64,000 nt of DNA, from contig NZ_CP034593.1 in assembly GCF_003971195.1 (NCBI RefSeq), positions 1,674,001-1,738,000 of the forward strand. Reading direction: 5' to 3'. How positions within the stretch are numbered: the first letter of the stretch is position 1; the number at the start of each line of letters is the position of its first letter. This stretch comes from Flaviflexus ciconiae (GTDB taxonomy: Bacteria > Actinomycetota > Actinomycetes > Actinomycetales > Actinomycetaceae). The notes beneath the pieces are model-generated. The model ran no database searches and was not told the DNA's origin. It saw only the letters and a list, made by a program, of their open reading frames with translations. Of this stretch, positions 43,869 to 52,579 are shown one piece after another. The position numbers and the translations under genes are program-made.

Positions 43869-44713
43869 TTAGTCTTCGTCGGTCCAGCCCCAGTCGGAGC
43901 GAATGGACTCCGGAATGAGGTGGTCAACGCGTTCCAGGACATACGTCGGCTGGTGCTCTTCATCGAGCCCCTGCGCTTCGGCGTAGGTCGAGTCGCCGGT
44001 AAGGACCAGCGTTGACGCCATGCCCGTGTTCACTGCCATGCCGATGTCGGTTCCGAGGCGGTCGCCCACCATCATGCAGTTCTTCGGGTCAACATCGAGG
44101 TCGCCCAGTGCCGCCTCGAGCATGGCAGTCTCGGGCTTGCCCATGTTGGCCTTCAGTTTCGTTCCGGTTGTCGCCTCGATCGCGGCAACAATGCCTGCGG
44201 CGTCCGGTTCCCCTCTTCCCCGGGGAACGGGCAGTACTTGTCCGGATTCGTCGTAATAAGGAATGCCCGCTTGTGGAACCAGATGGCATCAAAAGCGATC
44301 TGGAGCTTGCGGTATTCAAAAGTTCTGTCGTAGGAGGCGATGACAATGTCGATCTCCTCCGGGTTTTCGCTCATCTTGATCCCGGCTTCAGCCAGTGCCT
44401 TCTTGAGCGGTTCTTCCGAGATGGGGAAGACGGTCGCGTCCGGGTGGTGCATCTTTAGCCAGCGCGTGGTGGTGACCACCGTGTTGGCGATCTCGGAGAC
44501 GGGGGTCGGGATCCCGAGCCGTTCGAGCTTTTCTACGTACAGCTCGGGGTCCTTCGTTGGGTTGTTCGAAAGGAAACGAACAGGTTTACCCAAGGAGCGC
44601 AGTCCCTCGATGAGACGCTTAGCTCCGGGGAGCAGATCCTCACCGAGATAAATGGTTCCGTCCATGTCGAATACATATGCATCAAATAGCTTGTCCGGCG
44701 AAGAGAGAATCAA
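43869..44713 (-). CDS. HAD-IIA (NagD/AraL-like) sugar phosphatase (frameshifted)
   Basis: TTG start at 44713 with AAGGAG seven bases before. Motif I FDMDGTIYLGEDLLPG, motif II FLSNNPTKD, and in the second frame GKPETAMLEAALG and motif IV MVGDRLGTDIGMA. The frame breaks at the CCCC run 44210-44213 (GGGG in the gene): one more G gives PGEEGEPDAAGIVAAIEATTG. Corrected length about 281 residues. AraL of the Bacillus arabinose operon belongs to this group and removes toxic sugar phosphates; the same role is likely here. Second gene of the nine-gene operon. Confidence 0.87.
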
Positions 44714-44773
44714 GACTGCGCTCCTTGGGTGTTTTGTTATGGGTGTTGAGTTGTTTCTGTAAGCCGTACTTGA

Positions 44774-45792
44774 CTATGCGAGGATCGCGGTCAGGACGTA
44801 CAGAACCGAGGTACCGATCCAGATGGCGAATGCCGGGGATCAATGTGGGTGTCGCCGTTGGCGTTGGTCATACGCGAGAGCGCCTCACCAAGGACACCGG
44901 CAAGGGCACCGAAGATACCGCCGATGATGACTGCAACGACGATCATGACGTCGCCATCCCATGCGGTGACATCGGACGTGCCAGCGAGGATCGGAGCGAA
45001 CTTGAGTGCTGCGATCGAAGCGACGATCGTCATGTGGTGCGTGACCGGGGTCTTCATGCCGAGCGACAGGAAGATCAGGGAGATAGCCGAGATGGCCCAG
45101 CCAACGAGCTGCGCGTGGTTAACAATGCCGGGGGCTGTCGGGAAGATGAAGACAACCAGCCAGATGGTGGCGAATGCCGACATGATGCCCGAGGTGAGAC
45201 CGTGCATCGCGGTGATGCCCCAGCCTTCCTGGTGCTCGACCCAGTGCTTGCCTTCGCCGACGGCGAGAAGAGCGTGATCCTTGGTCGAGAAGAGGCCGGT
45301 GGAACCCCAGATGAAGCGGACTGCGATGGAGACGATAACAATTGTCAGAGCGACGGTATCCGTCCAGCCGATGACTTCCGCACCGTAGTGCAGATCTGGG
45401 TCGCTGACCGAAAGGGCCGGGACCTCGGCGAGGAGGTTGTTGACAAGGTAGCCAACCATACCGAAGACACCACCGACGACGAGAACGTCCGAGCGCCCAA
45501 TGCCGGCCAGCGGTGTGACAATGTCACGGCCGTTGGCCCCGCCTGCCATCACACCCTTCTTAGCGGCGTAAGCGGCTGCTGCCGCGCCACCAAGGAAGGC
45601 GATGTGCGGGCCGAAGACCGGGCCGAACACGATCGAACCCATGAACCAACCCATGTCGACGCCACCGAGGTAACCGCCGAGGCCGATCATGTAGAGAATG
45701 CCGGTAAAGATAAAGGCGGTCTGTCCGCCGATTGCTGCGCCAAAGGCGCCGCCGCCGAAGGAGGCGACGAGCCATAAGAGATCAAATTCCAC
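44774..45792 (-). CDS. Unassigned polytopic membrane protein, transporter candidate (3' frameshift)
   Basis: GTG at 45792 follows AGAGGA with a seven-base spacer. Nine to ten hydrophobic, glycine-rich segments are visible, with GGGAFGAAIGGQTAFIFTGI, VFGPVFGPHIAFLGGAA, LAGIGRSDVLVVGG and MKTPVTHHMTIVASIAAL as striking blocks. The uncorrected frame ends in a polar tail; one G restored in the run 44835-44838 gives HIDPPAFAIWIG, a last helix and a stop at 44774 (339 residues). It is the first gene of the nine-gene kinase operon and the only polytopic protein of the island. It matches no transporter family that I recognise. Sugar-alcohol uptake is inference. Confidence 0.7.
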
Positions 45793-46225
45793 GTTGAAAT
45801 CCTCTTTTAGTTTGTGGGGCTGAGTGCGCCGTGCATCTCTGACAGGGAGATGCAGTCCCTTCCGCCAACGGTGGAGGAGGGGCGCTGCGGCGATTTTGTT
45901 TGGACAAACGTCCCAGATTCTGGGTCGCTTACTCCTGTTATATGACGGTGTCCCAGCTCACTGGCGCCGACGCTCCGTAAGGCAGGTACCTTGAAATCGA
46001 GATAGTTGGGCTTGTGAGCCCTCCCGATCGCTGTCTCCGTGCGGCCTTGAATCTCTTCAGGACTGCCGCAGACGTGTCGAGGGACGTCCAATCGACACGT
46101 CAAGCCGGCACTCAGATCATGAGTTTGATGGCTCATTCCGCGCATTTGAACCTCCCTTCCTGACATCTTTGCCAGGTGCTGGACCGTAACACCGATGTTC
46201 GCGGTCACACCGTCATCGTAGACAG

Positions 46226-46242
46226 TAACACTATTCGTGTTA
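46226..46242. promoter_or_regulatory. Palindromic operator TAACAC-TATTC-GTGTTA
   Basis: Perfect 6-base arms with a 5-base centre. It lies in the 582-base gap between the long minus-strand operon (start 45792) and the plus-strand HAD gene (start 46375), 133 bases before the latter. Apart from this site and general promoter-like AT pockets, 45793-46374 shows no gene. Confidence 0.55.
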
Positions 46243-46374
46243 ATTTCCCCATTGCTTTGGTTGATGTGCACCAATTCCCAAGGCGATCCTTACTTTGCGC
46301 AATCGATTGCACGCACGCGTCTCCCTGTGAGTCACGTTATTCTCCCCATCACGCCTGTCTACTAGAGTGAGGGC

Positions 46375-47237
46375 GTGATGAAGAGCGAAACTCCTGTCCT
46401 GGATCTTGATAATCTGCCCTGGCCCGCCGACCAGCCGAAACACTTCGTTTTCGACGTTGACGGCACCCTCACGGACGAGCATTCGATTACTCACCAGCCC
46501 ACGGTTGATGCCCTTCAAGCCGCACACGCCGCTGGTTACCCCATCACCGTTGCCACGGGACGCCTCCTCCAAGCAGGCGTCCGACTGCTTGAACGTGCAG
46601 GTATCGAAGGCTGGGTGATCGCAAACTGCGGCAGTATCGTCTGGGACGGACAGTCCATTGTTCACGCATACCCGATGCCAACGGAGCAGCTGGAGCGCTT
46701 CATCGAACTTGGTCGTAGCATCGGCGTCGTTCCCGCTGTCTACTTTGTCGACGACATTGTCATGGACATGGGCGACTTCGACATCGATGCCGGAGACATG
46801 AACCTGCTCAACGTGGCGCTTAACGCGAATGAGGGGCGCCCGATCCGCCAGCTCGACCTTGAAACCGCCGACCTCAGGCACGCGACAAAGGTCCAGTTCG
46901 GTGGCGATTCAAGAATCCTCGACCAGCATCAGGAACGGATCCTGGAGGAGTTCCCGGAAGCCGTCCGCGGCCATGCCTTCGCTCTGGAGCTCACCCCGAT
47001 GGCATCACGAAGTGGACCGGGATCGAAGCTACCCTGAAGGATCGCGGCCTGACCGCGGAGGGCGCACTCGGCGTTGGCGACTCCGGTAACGACGTTCCCT
47101 GGCTTCCCAAGGTCGGGATTTCTGTGGCAGCTCCGCATTCCACACCCGACGTCATCGACGTATGCGACGTCGTTCTACCCAACATTGACTTCCCCGTAGC
47201 TCAGCTCATCAACGCGATCGTGAGGAGAACATCATGA
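46375..47237 (+). CDS. Cof-type HAD phosphatase 3 (3' frameshift)
   Basis: HAD class IIB: FVFDVDGTLTDEHSIT, TVATGRLL, and in the corrected frame GVGDSGNDVPWLP. The break is at CCCC 46994-46997; a fifth C restores ELTPDGITKWTGIEATLKD and runs to TGA at 47235-47237. The corrected protein is about 287 residues. The next gene starts at 47234, so the two overlap by ATGA. It heads a three-gene plus-strand operon (HAD, SMP-30, P-loop kinase) divergent from the long kinase operon. Confidence 0.85.
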
Positions 47238-48072
47238 CACCCGAGCAGATCACCGATCCCGTCGCCGACCACGGCGAAGGCCCCTGCTGGCATCCCTCCT
47301 GGGGTGGCCTGCGCTGGGTCGACATGCTTGCTGGCGACCTCCTCACCTTGAACGGCGACGGCGACGTCGATCGCCTCCACGTCGGCAAGATTGCAGCCTT
47401 CGTTCGGCCCCGCTCCCGGGCGGCTACGTTGTCGGCCTCGAAAACACGATTGCCCTTGCCTCTTCGCCCTTCGGCGATCCGGTTGCCGAACCTGCCTTCT
47501 GGGACGACTCGAACCTTCGCTTCAACGAGGGCGGCTGCGATCCCTGGGGCAACCTCTACTGCGGGTCCATGGCATACGACCGTACGGAAGGGGCCGGCCA
47601 GCTCTTCCGGGTCAGCCCGAGCGGCGAAAAGACTGTCGTCCTCCCGCACGTCTCCACCTCGAACGGTATTGCATTCTCCCCCGACGGCACTCTCGCCTAC
47701 TACAACGATACGAAGCTTCGTCAGACCGATGTCTTTGACGTCATCGATAAGCGCCTCATCAACCGTAGGCCGTTCGCCTCGTCGGACGGCGCCAGCAACG
47801 ATGGTCTGACGGTCGACTCAGAGGGCAATATCTGGGTGGCAATGAACCGTCACGGCAAGGTGCGTCTCTACTCCCCCGACGCCGAGATTCTCACGGAGAT
47901 CCAGCTTCCTGTTCAGCTGGTCACGGCGTGCACACTGGGAGGACCGGACATGCGCACCCTGTTCATCACAACATCGCGCGAAAACCTTGAGGATCCGGAG
48001 CCGGAAGCAGGAGCGGTGTTCGCGGTCGAGGTAGACGTGCCGGGCATGCCCGTTGCCGAGTACGGCGGCTGA
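47234..48072 (+). CDS. SMP-30/gluconolactonase-like protein (frameshifted)
   Basis: Six-bladed propeller of the SMP-30 family, which hydrolyses sugar lactones with a bound divalent metal. ADHGEGPCWHP carries the first metal Glu, DDSNLRFNEGGCDPWGNLYCG the Asn/Asp pair, STSNGIAFSPDGTLAYYND the next Asn, and SNDGLTVDSEGNIWVAM the catalytic Asp. The frame breaks near 47415-47420; one more C or G gives a glycine-rich turn followed by GGYVVGLENTIALA. Corrected length about 279 residues. The ATG overlaps the HAD stop. It would open a lactone produced by sugar oxidation. Confidence 0.87.
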
Positions 48073-48090
48073 CGGACTATCATCGGTCAG

Positions 48091-48744
48091 GTGACGACGA
48101 ACCTCACCGGTGACGGTGCACTCTTTGATCTCCCGCCCGAGGAACGTGAGCCTCAGGCCCGGGTAATCCTCGTGACCGGCCCCTCCGGGTCCGGCAAGAC
48201 GAGGTTCACGGGCCGCACCGGCCTGCCCGTCGTCGCCCTTGACGATTTTTACTACGACGACACCCACCCGGGTCTCCCTCGTAAGCACGGGATCATCGAC
48301 TGGGACTCTCCCGCATGTTGGGACAGGCAGGGCGCCCTGGGCGCACTGATCAAGCTCGCCACGACTGGCGAAGCCACTCTTCCCATCTACGACATCCCCA
48401 CCAACTCGAAGGTGGCAGAACGTACCCTCGACCTCGAGGGCTCACCACTTTTTCTTGCCGAAGGGATCTTTGCGGCCGAGCTTGTTCACCTGTGCCGGAG
48501 GGAAGGCATCCTCGCGGACGCCTTCTGCATTTCCCGTCCCCGCCTCCAAACCTTCTGGTTCCGGCTCATGAGGGACCTTGACGAAGGCCGCAAGCCACCC
48601 ATCCCCCTTATCCGCCGCGGCATCTCCCACATGATTCACGAGCCCGAAATGTACCGGGATCTGGAACGCAAGGGAGCCCGCCGGGTCTCCATCGTCGAAG
48701 CCCACGAAGCCCTCACCCAAATGTTGGCGAAGGTCCGCCGATAA
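48091..48744 (+). CDS. P-loop uridine-kinase-like protein
   Basis: 217 residues from GTG at 48091. Walker A is VTGPSGSGKTRF near residue 29, followed by the uridine/phosphoribulokinase-type DDFYYDD and WDSPACWD motifs. It is a small-molecule kinase of the uridine kinase/pantothenate kinase-like group; the true substrate is open and, given the operon, might be a sugar or nucleoside. Last of the three-gene plus-strand operon. The 400-base region behind it holds only inverted repeats. Confidence 0.82.
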   Translation: MTTNLTGDGALFDLPPEEREPQARVILVTGPSGSGKTRFTGRTGLPVVALDDFYYDDTHPGLPRKHGIIDWDSPACWDRQGALGALIKLATTGEATLPIYDIPTNSKVAERTLDLEGSPLFLAEGIFAAELVHLCRREGILADAFCISRPRLQTFWFRLMRDLDEGRKPPIPLIRRGISHMIHEPEMYRDLERKGARRVSIVEAHEALTQMLAKVRR

Positions 48745-48960
48745 GGACGCACTCCAGGCAAACCATAAGCAACTTAGCCGGCAAACAACTTAGCAGGCAC
48801 AGTACCCGCCACCGATCCGCACGAGGGTAGCAAGCCACTCCTCTTATATAAATAGGACGGCCCCACAACCTGCAGTCTTTTGGGAACCGATTCCCTATAG
48901 GGAACTCTAAGGCCCTGAGATCGCCTTGCCAGCGGCTACCCCCACGTCAGCGCATCTGGC

Positions 48961-48976
48961 CACCAACAGGTTGGTG
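48961..48976. promoter_or_regulatory. Inverted repeat CACCAAC-AG-GTTGGTG
   Basis: Perfect 7-base arms with a 2-base centre in the gap 48745-49145, between convergent genes. GGGAACCGATTCCC with TATAGGGAA follows the same style near 48890. Purpose unknown; an operator of a lost gene is possible. Confidence 0.35.
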
Positions 48977-49015
48977 CAACGGCAGTACTAACACCGATTA
49001 CACGTTGGCATGTGC

Positions 49016-49055
49016 GAAGAAGGGGATCGGTTGCGATCTACCGATCCCCTTCTTC
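49016..49055. terminator. Strong bidirectional terminator
   Basis: GAAGAAGGGGATCGGT (49016-49031) pairs perfectly with 49040-49055; the loop is TGCGATCT. The A-rich and T-rich stem ends give U-rich tails in both directions. It serves the plus-strand P-loop kinase operon and the facing dehydrogenase gene. Confidence 0.85.
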
Positions 49056-49145
49056 ACGCTATGACCGCAGGCGATTTCTGGATTCGTGACTGAATCGAGC
49101 ACCGCCTAATAGATACGGCCGTCCAGTATCGACGGCCTGCTCCAC

Positions 49146-50186
49146 CTAGCTGGGCACAACTGCTGTCTTGATGCCCTTGCCTGCGCTGACGTGTTCGATA
49201 GCTGCGGCAGCATCCTCAAGCTTGAATGGCTCGGTGAGCAAAGCACCAACGTTGATTGTGCCGTCGCCGATAAGCTGGACGGCCTTGCGGTAGTTGTTCC
49301 GCCCCATGTTCGAGCCACCGGTGACGGTGAGCTCGTTGTAGTGGATGAGGTTCGGATCGATGCTCGCCATCTGCCCCTTCGGGAAGCCAGCAAATGCGTT
49401 GACACGTCCGCCATTGCGGACGGACAGGAGGGCGGTCTGGAAGAGGTCGAGGGCGCCGATGCACTGAACCGCAACATTGGCGCCGAGGCCGCCGGTGAGG
49501 TCCTTGACGAACTCCGGCACATTCACATCACCGGTGAGTGCGGTGTGGGTGGCGCCAACCTGCTTGGCGATCTCGAGGCGCTCCGGTGAACGGTTAACAA
49601 CAATGATCTGCGAGGCACCCTTCTGCTTCGCCACTATCGTGTGCAACAGACCAATCGGGCCCGCGCCAACGATAAGGACGGAGTCACCAATGTGCACCTG
49701 GTAGTTATCCACACCGTTCAGCACACATCCGAGGGGCTCCGCGAGCGCAATCTCGGCCGGGTTGCTACCGGGGAGTGCGGGAACGATGGCACCGCGCTGG
49801 ATTGCAGCGTCGTTGACGAGGACATATTCGGCTAGGCCACCGTCGATCCAGTAGCCGAAGAGCTTAGCGTCGACACACATGTGCTCAAGGTGGTTTTCGC
49901 AGTAGTAGCAGCGCAGGCAGGGCACGGTTGGCATGACGCCAACGAGCTGTCCCTCGTCGAAGCCTTCGACGCCGGCGCCGATCTCGTGGACGTAGCCGGA
50001 GAATTCGTGGCCCATGATGACACCGGGGCGTACGCCCGCGGTCTTTTCTCCGCGGAGGATCCTTCCGTCGGTTCCGCAGACGGTGTTAGCTGCGACCTTG
50101 AGGACCAGTTCACCGGGTCCCGCCTTTGGCGTGGGAACGTCCCTCATCTCGAGCTGACCGGGCCCGACAAGTACTGCAGCGCGCAT
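49146..50186 (-). CDS. Zinc-dependent polyol dehydrogenase 4
   Basis: 346 residues. VCGTDGRILRGEKTAG, GHEFSGYVHEIGAGVEGF, structural cysteines PCLRCYYCENHLEHMC, and LIVGAGPIGLLHTIVAK. Close paralogue of 31065-32105 and of the same length; the duplicated pair shares EPLGCVLNG and IDPNLIHYNEL blocks. Unlike the other three it stands alone, with its own operator-like palindrome upstream (50222-50237) and the terminator at 49016-49055. Substrate unknown, probably a pentitol or hexitol. Confidence 0.87.
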   Translation of the reverse strand: MRAAVLVGPGQLEMRDVPTPKAGPGELVLKVAANTVCGTDGRILRGEKTAGVRPGVIMGHEFSGYVHEIGAGVEGFDEGQLVGVMPTVPCLRCYYCENHLEHMCVDAKLFGYWIDGGLAEYVLVNDAAIQRGAIVPALPGSNPAEIALAEPLGCVLNGVDNYQVHIGDSVLIVGAGPIGLLHTIVAKQKGASQIIVVNRSPERLEIAKQVGATHTALTGDVNVPEFVKDLTGGLGANVAVQCIGALDLFQTALLSVRNGGRVNAFAGFPKGQMASIDPNLIHYNELTVTGGSNMGRNNYRKAVQLIGDGTINVGALLTEPFKLEDAAAAIEHVSAGKGIKTAVVPS

Positions 50187-50221
50187 GGAATCTCCTTGTA
50201 ATCCGCGTCGATTAAGTACCT

Positions 50222-50237
50222 TAACCGTACCCGGTTA
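50222..50237. promoter_or_regulatory. Palindrome TAACCG-TACC-CGGTTA
   Basis: Perfect 6-base arms with a 4-base centre, 36 bases upstream of the dehydrogenase 4 start. The preceding TTAA-GTACC-TTAA (50211-50224) overlaps it. Candidate operator for the solitary dehydrogenase gene. Confidence 0.45.
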
Positions 50238-50345
50238 CGCGCGATTCCTCGCCTCACGTTTTCGACGTAGTGCCGCGGCGGCGGGTGATCGAGGGCGCCC
50301 GCAAGGTCTCGCCCAGGTAAGCGCTGAGATTGGACCGCGTACGTG

Positions 50346-50389
50346 CTGTCGGGGCGAGCCCTTAGACACTGTTGCGATGACCCCGACAG
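50346..50389 (+). promoter_or_regulatory. Stem-loop in the kup leader
   Basis: CTGTCGGGG (50346-50354) and CCCCGACAG (50381-50389) close a 26-base loop, ending 16 bases before the kup start codon. The start has no good ribosome-binding site next to it, so the structure may influence translation. It does not match a riboswitch consensus that I know. Confidence 0.4.
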
Positions 50390-50405
50390 GCGTATATTTC
50401 CGTTC

Positions 50406-52274
50406 ATGAAAAATGTATTGCGGGTGGATTCACTCCTCGCAATCAGTGCTCTCGGTATTGTCTTTGGGGATATCGGGACATCCCCGCTTTACGCCATGCA
50501 TGCGCTGTTTTCGCATGCCCTTATCCCTCGCTCTACGGAGGCGATTACGGGGATTATCTCCCTCGTCATATGGGCTCTCTTAACGGTCGTCTCGATCAAG
50601 TACATCATTGTTCTCCTATCGGTCGACAATGATGGTGACGGCGGAATCATGGCGCTATCTGCTCTTGTCATGAGGTCGGTGAAGCAGTGGGTTCCCAAAT
50701 TTGCGATCGTTGCGGGGATTGTCGGTGCGGGCCTGTTCTACGGCGATGGCCTTATTACCCCAGCTATTTCAGTCATGTCAGCAACCGAGGGTCTCGCTGG
50801 GGTCAGCCCGTCCCTTGAGTCCTGGGCCGTTCCGTTTTCCATCCTTATCGTTCTTGGCCTCTTCTCCGTTCAGCATTTTGGGACCGGGAAGGTTGGGGCG
50901 CTATTTGGCCCGACGATGCTTGTCTGGTTCCTTGTTCTGGCACTCCTGGGCCTGCCCCAGATAGCTACCCACCCCGGTGTTCTTTTAGCGCTTCTCCCCC
51001 ATACCGGCCTGCTGTTCATCTTCAATTATCCGCTCGCCGCTTTCATTGCTCTTGGCACCATCGTCCTTGTTGTCACCGGAGCCGAGGCCCTTTACGCAGA
51101 CATGGGGCACTTTGGCCCCAACCCGATCAGGGTTGCATGGTTCGCGATCGCATTCCCCTGTCTCGCGATTAACTACCTGGGGCAGGGAGCTTTCCTTTTG
51201 GCCAACCCCACAGTGAGCGACAATCCGTTCTTTGCGATGGGGCCGTCGTGGTCAACGCTCCCACTTGGCCTGCTTGCTGCGTGCGCTGCTGTTGTAGCCT
51301 CCCAGTCGGTCATCTCCGGCGTATTCTCCCTCACCCGTCAGGCAGAACGCCTGGGCTGCCTGCCTTACGTCCGTGCCGTCCAAACGTCCGCACGTGCGCG
51401 CGGGCAGATCTACCTTCCACCAGTTAATGCTCTGCTCTGCATTGGCGTCATTGCCCTGATCGTGTTCTTCCAGTCGTCGACCGCCCTCGCGGGCGCCTAC
51501 GGATTAGCGGTCACATCAACATTTCTTCTCACTTCAGTCCTTCTTGTCGCCTACATGAGAGCAGTAAGACGCTGGAACCGGGTCCAAGTCGTCTCTTTCA
51601 TCATGACGGTTGGCGCCGCGGAGACCATCTTTTTCGTCTCTGGCCTCACCAAGATCGTGTCGGGCGGATGGATCCCTCTGACAATCTCGGTTGCTATGTG
51701 TGCCGTCATGGTGACGTGGCGCAAGGGCCGGTCTCTGCTCAGCACCCAACATCAACAGTTCATTGATGATCGGGACCATTTCCTCAGGACTCCGGGCCTG
51801 ACGGTCGTCCCCGGCACCGCCATCTACCATCATGTCGATCACCGCACGACACCGTCGGCACTTCTGTTATCAGCAATGGCATTCGGTGCCATCCACGACA
51901 GGATCATCGCGGTTTCGATAGTGACGATGCCGGTGCCTCACGTCCACGTCATGAAGAGGTACACGGTACATTCAACCTTCCGAACCATGTACCCATTGCG
52001 CTACGAGAACGTGACGATCAGGTTCGGGTTCAAGGACGACATCAACATTCCGGCCGCCCTCGAGGAAGCCGTCGCCCAGGGTCTCATGTCGCAGATCAAG
52101 AATCCCTTGTACATCACGACCGAAGCGCACTTCCCACCGGAAAATCCAGGGGTCCTGCCAAGATGGCAGAGAGCCCTTTTCTTGACCCTTTACCGGATCT
52201 CGTCCCGCCCAACTAGCCGATTCAGGCTCCCGGCAGACCGTTCACTCGTCATCGGCCTCAATGCCAGGATGTAA
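50406..52274 (+). CDS. kup: KUP-type potassium transporter
   Basis: 622 residues from ATG at 50406; this start gives the normal KUP N-terminus (ALGIVFGDIGTSPLYA), while the frame open upstream does not. Twelve helices are seen up to about residue 430, with LLSVDNDGDGGIMAL, GDGLITPAISVMSA and GAEALYADMGHFG as family signatures, then a cytoplasmic C-terminal domain ending RFRLPADRSLVIGLNARM. KUP is a proton-coupled K+ importer useful at low pH or low K+. It complements KtrAB at 3.9-6.1 kb. The ribosome-binding site is weak (see the leader hairpin). Confidence 0.93.
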   Translation: MKNVLRVDSLLAISALGIVFGDIGTSPLYAMHALFSHALIPRSTEAITGIISLVIWALLTVVSIKYIIVLLSVDNDGDGGIMALSALVMRSVKQWVPKFAIVAGIVGAGLFYGDGLITPAISVMSATEGLAGVSPSLESWAVPFSILIVLGLFSVQHFGTGKVGALFGPTMLVWFLVLALLGLPQIATHPGVLLALLPHTGLLFIFNYPLAAFIALGTIVLVVTGAEALYADMGHFGPNPIRVAWFAIAFPCLAINYLGQGAFLLANPTVSDNPFFAMGPSWSTLPLGLLAACAAVVASQSVISGVFSLTRQAERLGCLPYVRAVQTSARARGQIYLPPVNALLCIGVIALIVFFQSSTALAGAYGLAVTSTFLLTSVLLVAYMRAVRRWNRVQVVSFIMTVGAAETIFFVSGLTKIVSGGWIPLTISVAMCAVMVTWRKGRSLLSTQHQQFIDDRDHFLRTPGLTVVPGTAIYHHVDHRTTPSALLLSAMAFGAIHDRIIAVSIVTMPVPHVHVMKRYTVHSTFRTMYPLRYENVTIRFGFKDDINIPAALEEAVAQGLMSQIKNPLYITTEAHFPPENPGVLPRWQRALFLTLYRISSRPTSRFRLPADRSLVIGLNARM

Positions 52275-52579
52275 GTCCAACGAGGCAGGCCTCGACGACA
52301 CAGCAGTCGTGTTATCGCCCAGCAAATCCGAAGCTCCCGGAGGGCTTACCAAACTGGCACTGCATGCGCCCTGTCGATAAAGACCCACTATCGGCAGTAT
52401 CAGCATCCAAAAGAGAAGCCCCGGGGACCGGCCGAGTCATCGACGTAGCCCCCGGGCGCGTTCCACCACTGAGTTAGGCAATTGTTATTGCACGTGTTAC
52501 CACAGGCGATTGGAGTACGTGGTACACCGTTGCCACCACAGCAGCATCCGTTCCCTCGTCATCCCTACCGGTTGAAAGC

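Noticed and set aside
42283..43872. 529-codon open frame antisense to FGGY kinase E
   Set aside because: Same reason: the opposite strand encodes a complete FGGY kinase.
45807..46274. 155-codon frame in the gap upstream of the membrane-protein operon
   Set aside because: Composition is not protein-like, there is no start signal, and it crosses the operator palindrome at 46226.
50187..50405. ydaO/c-di-AMP riboswitch before kup
   Set aside because: Only one stem-loop is clear and the conserved ydaO core sequences were not found.
52440..52490. tRNA-like stretch on the minus strand (AACTCAGTGGTGGAAC)
   Set aside because: It resembles a D-arm only; no anticodon arm, T-arm or matching acceptor stem could be found around it.
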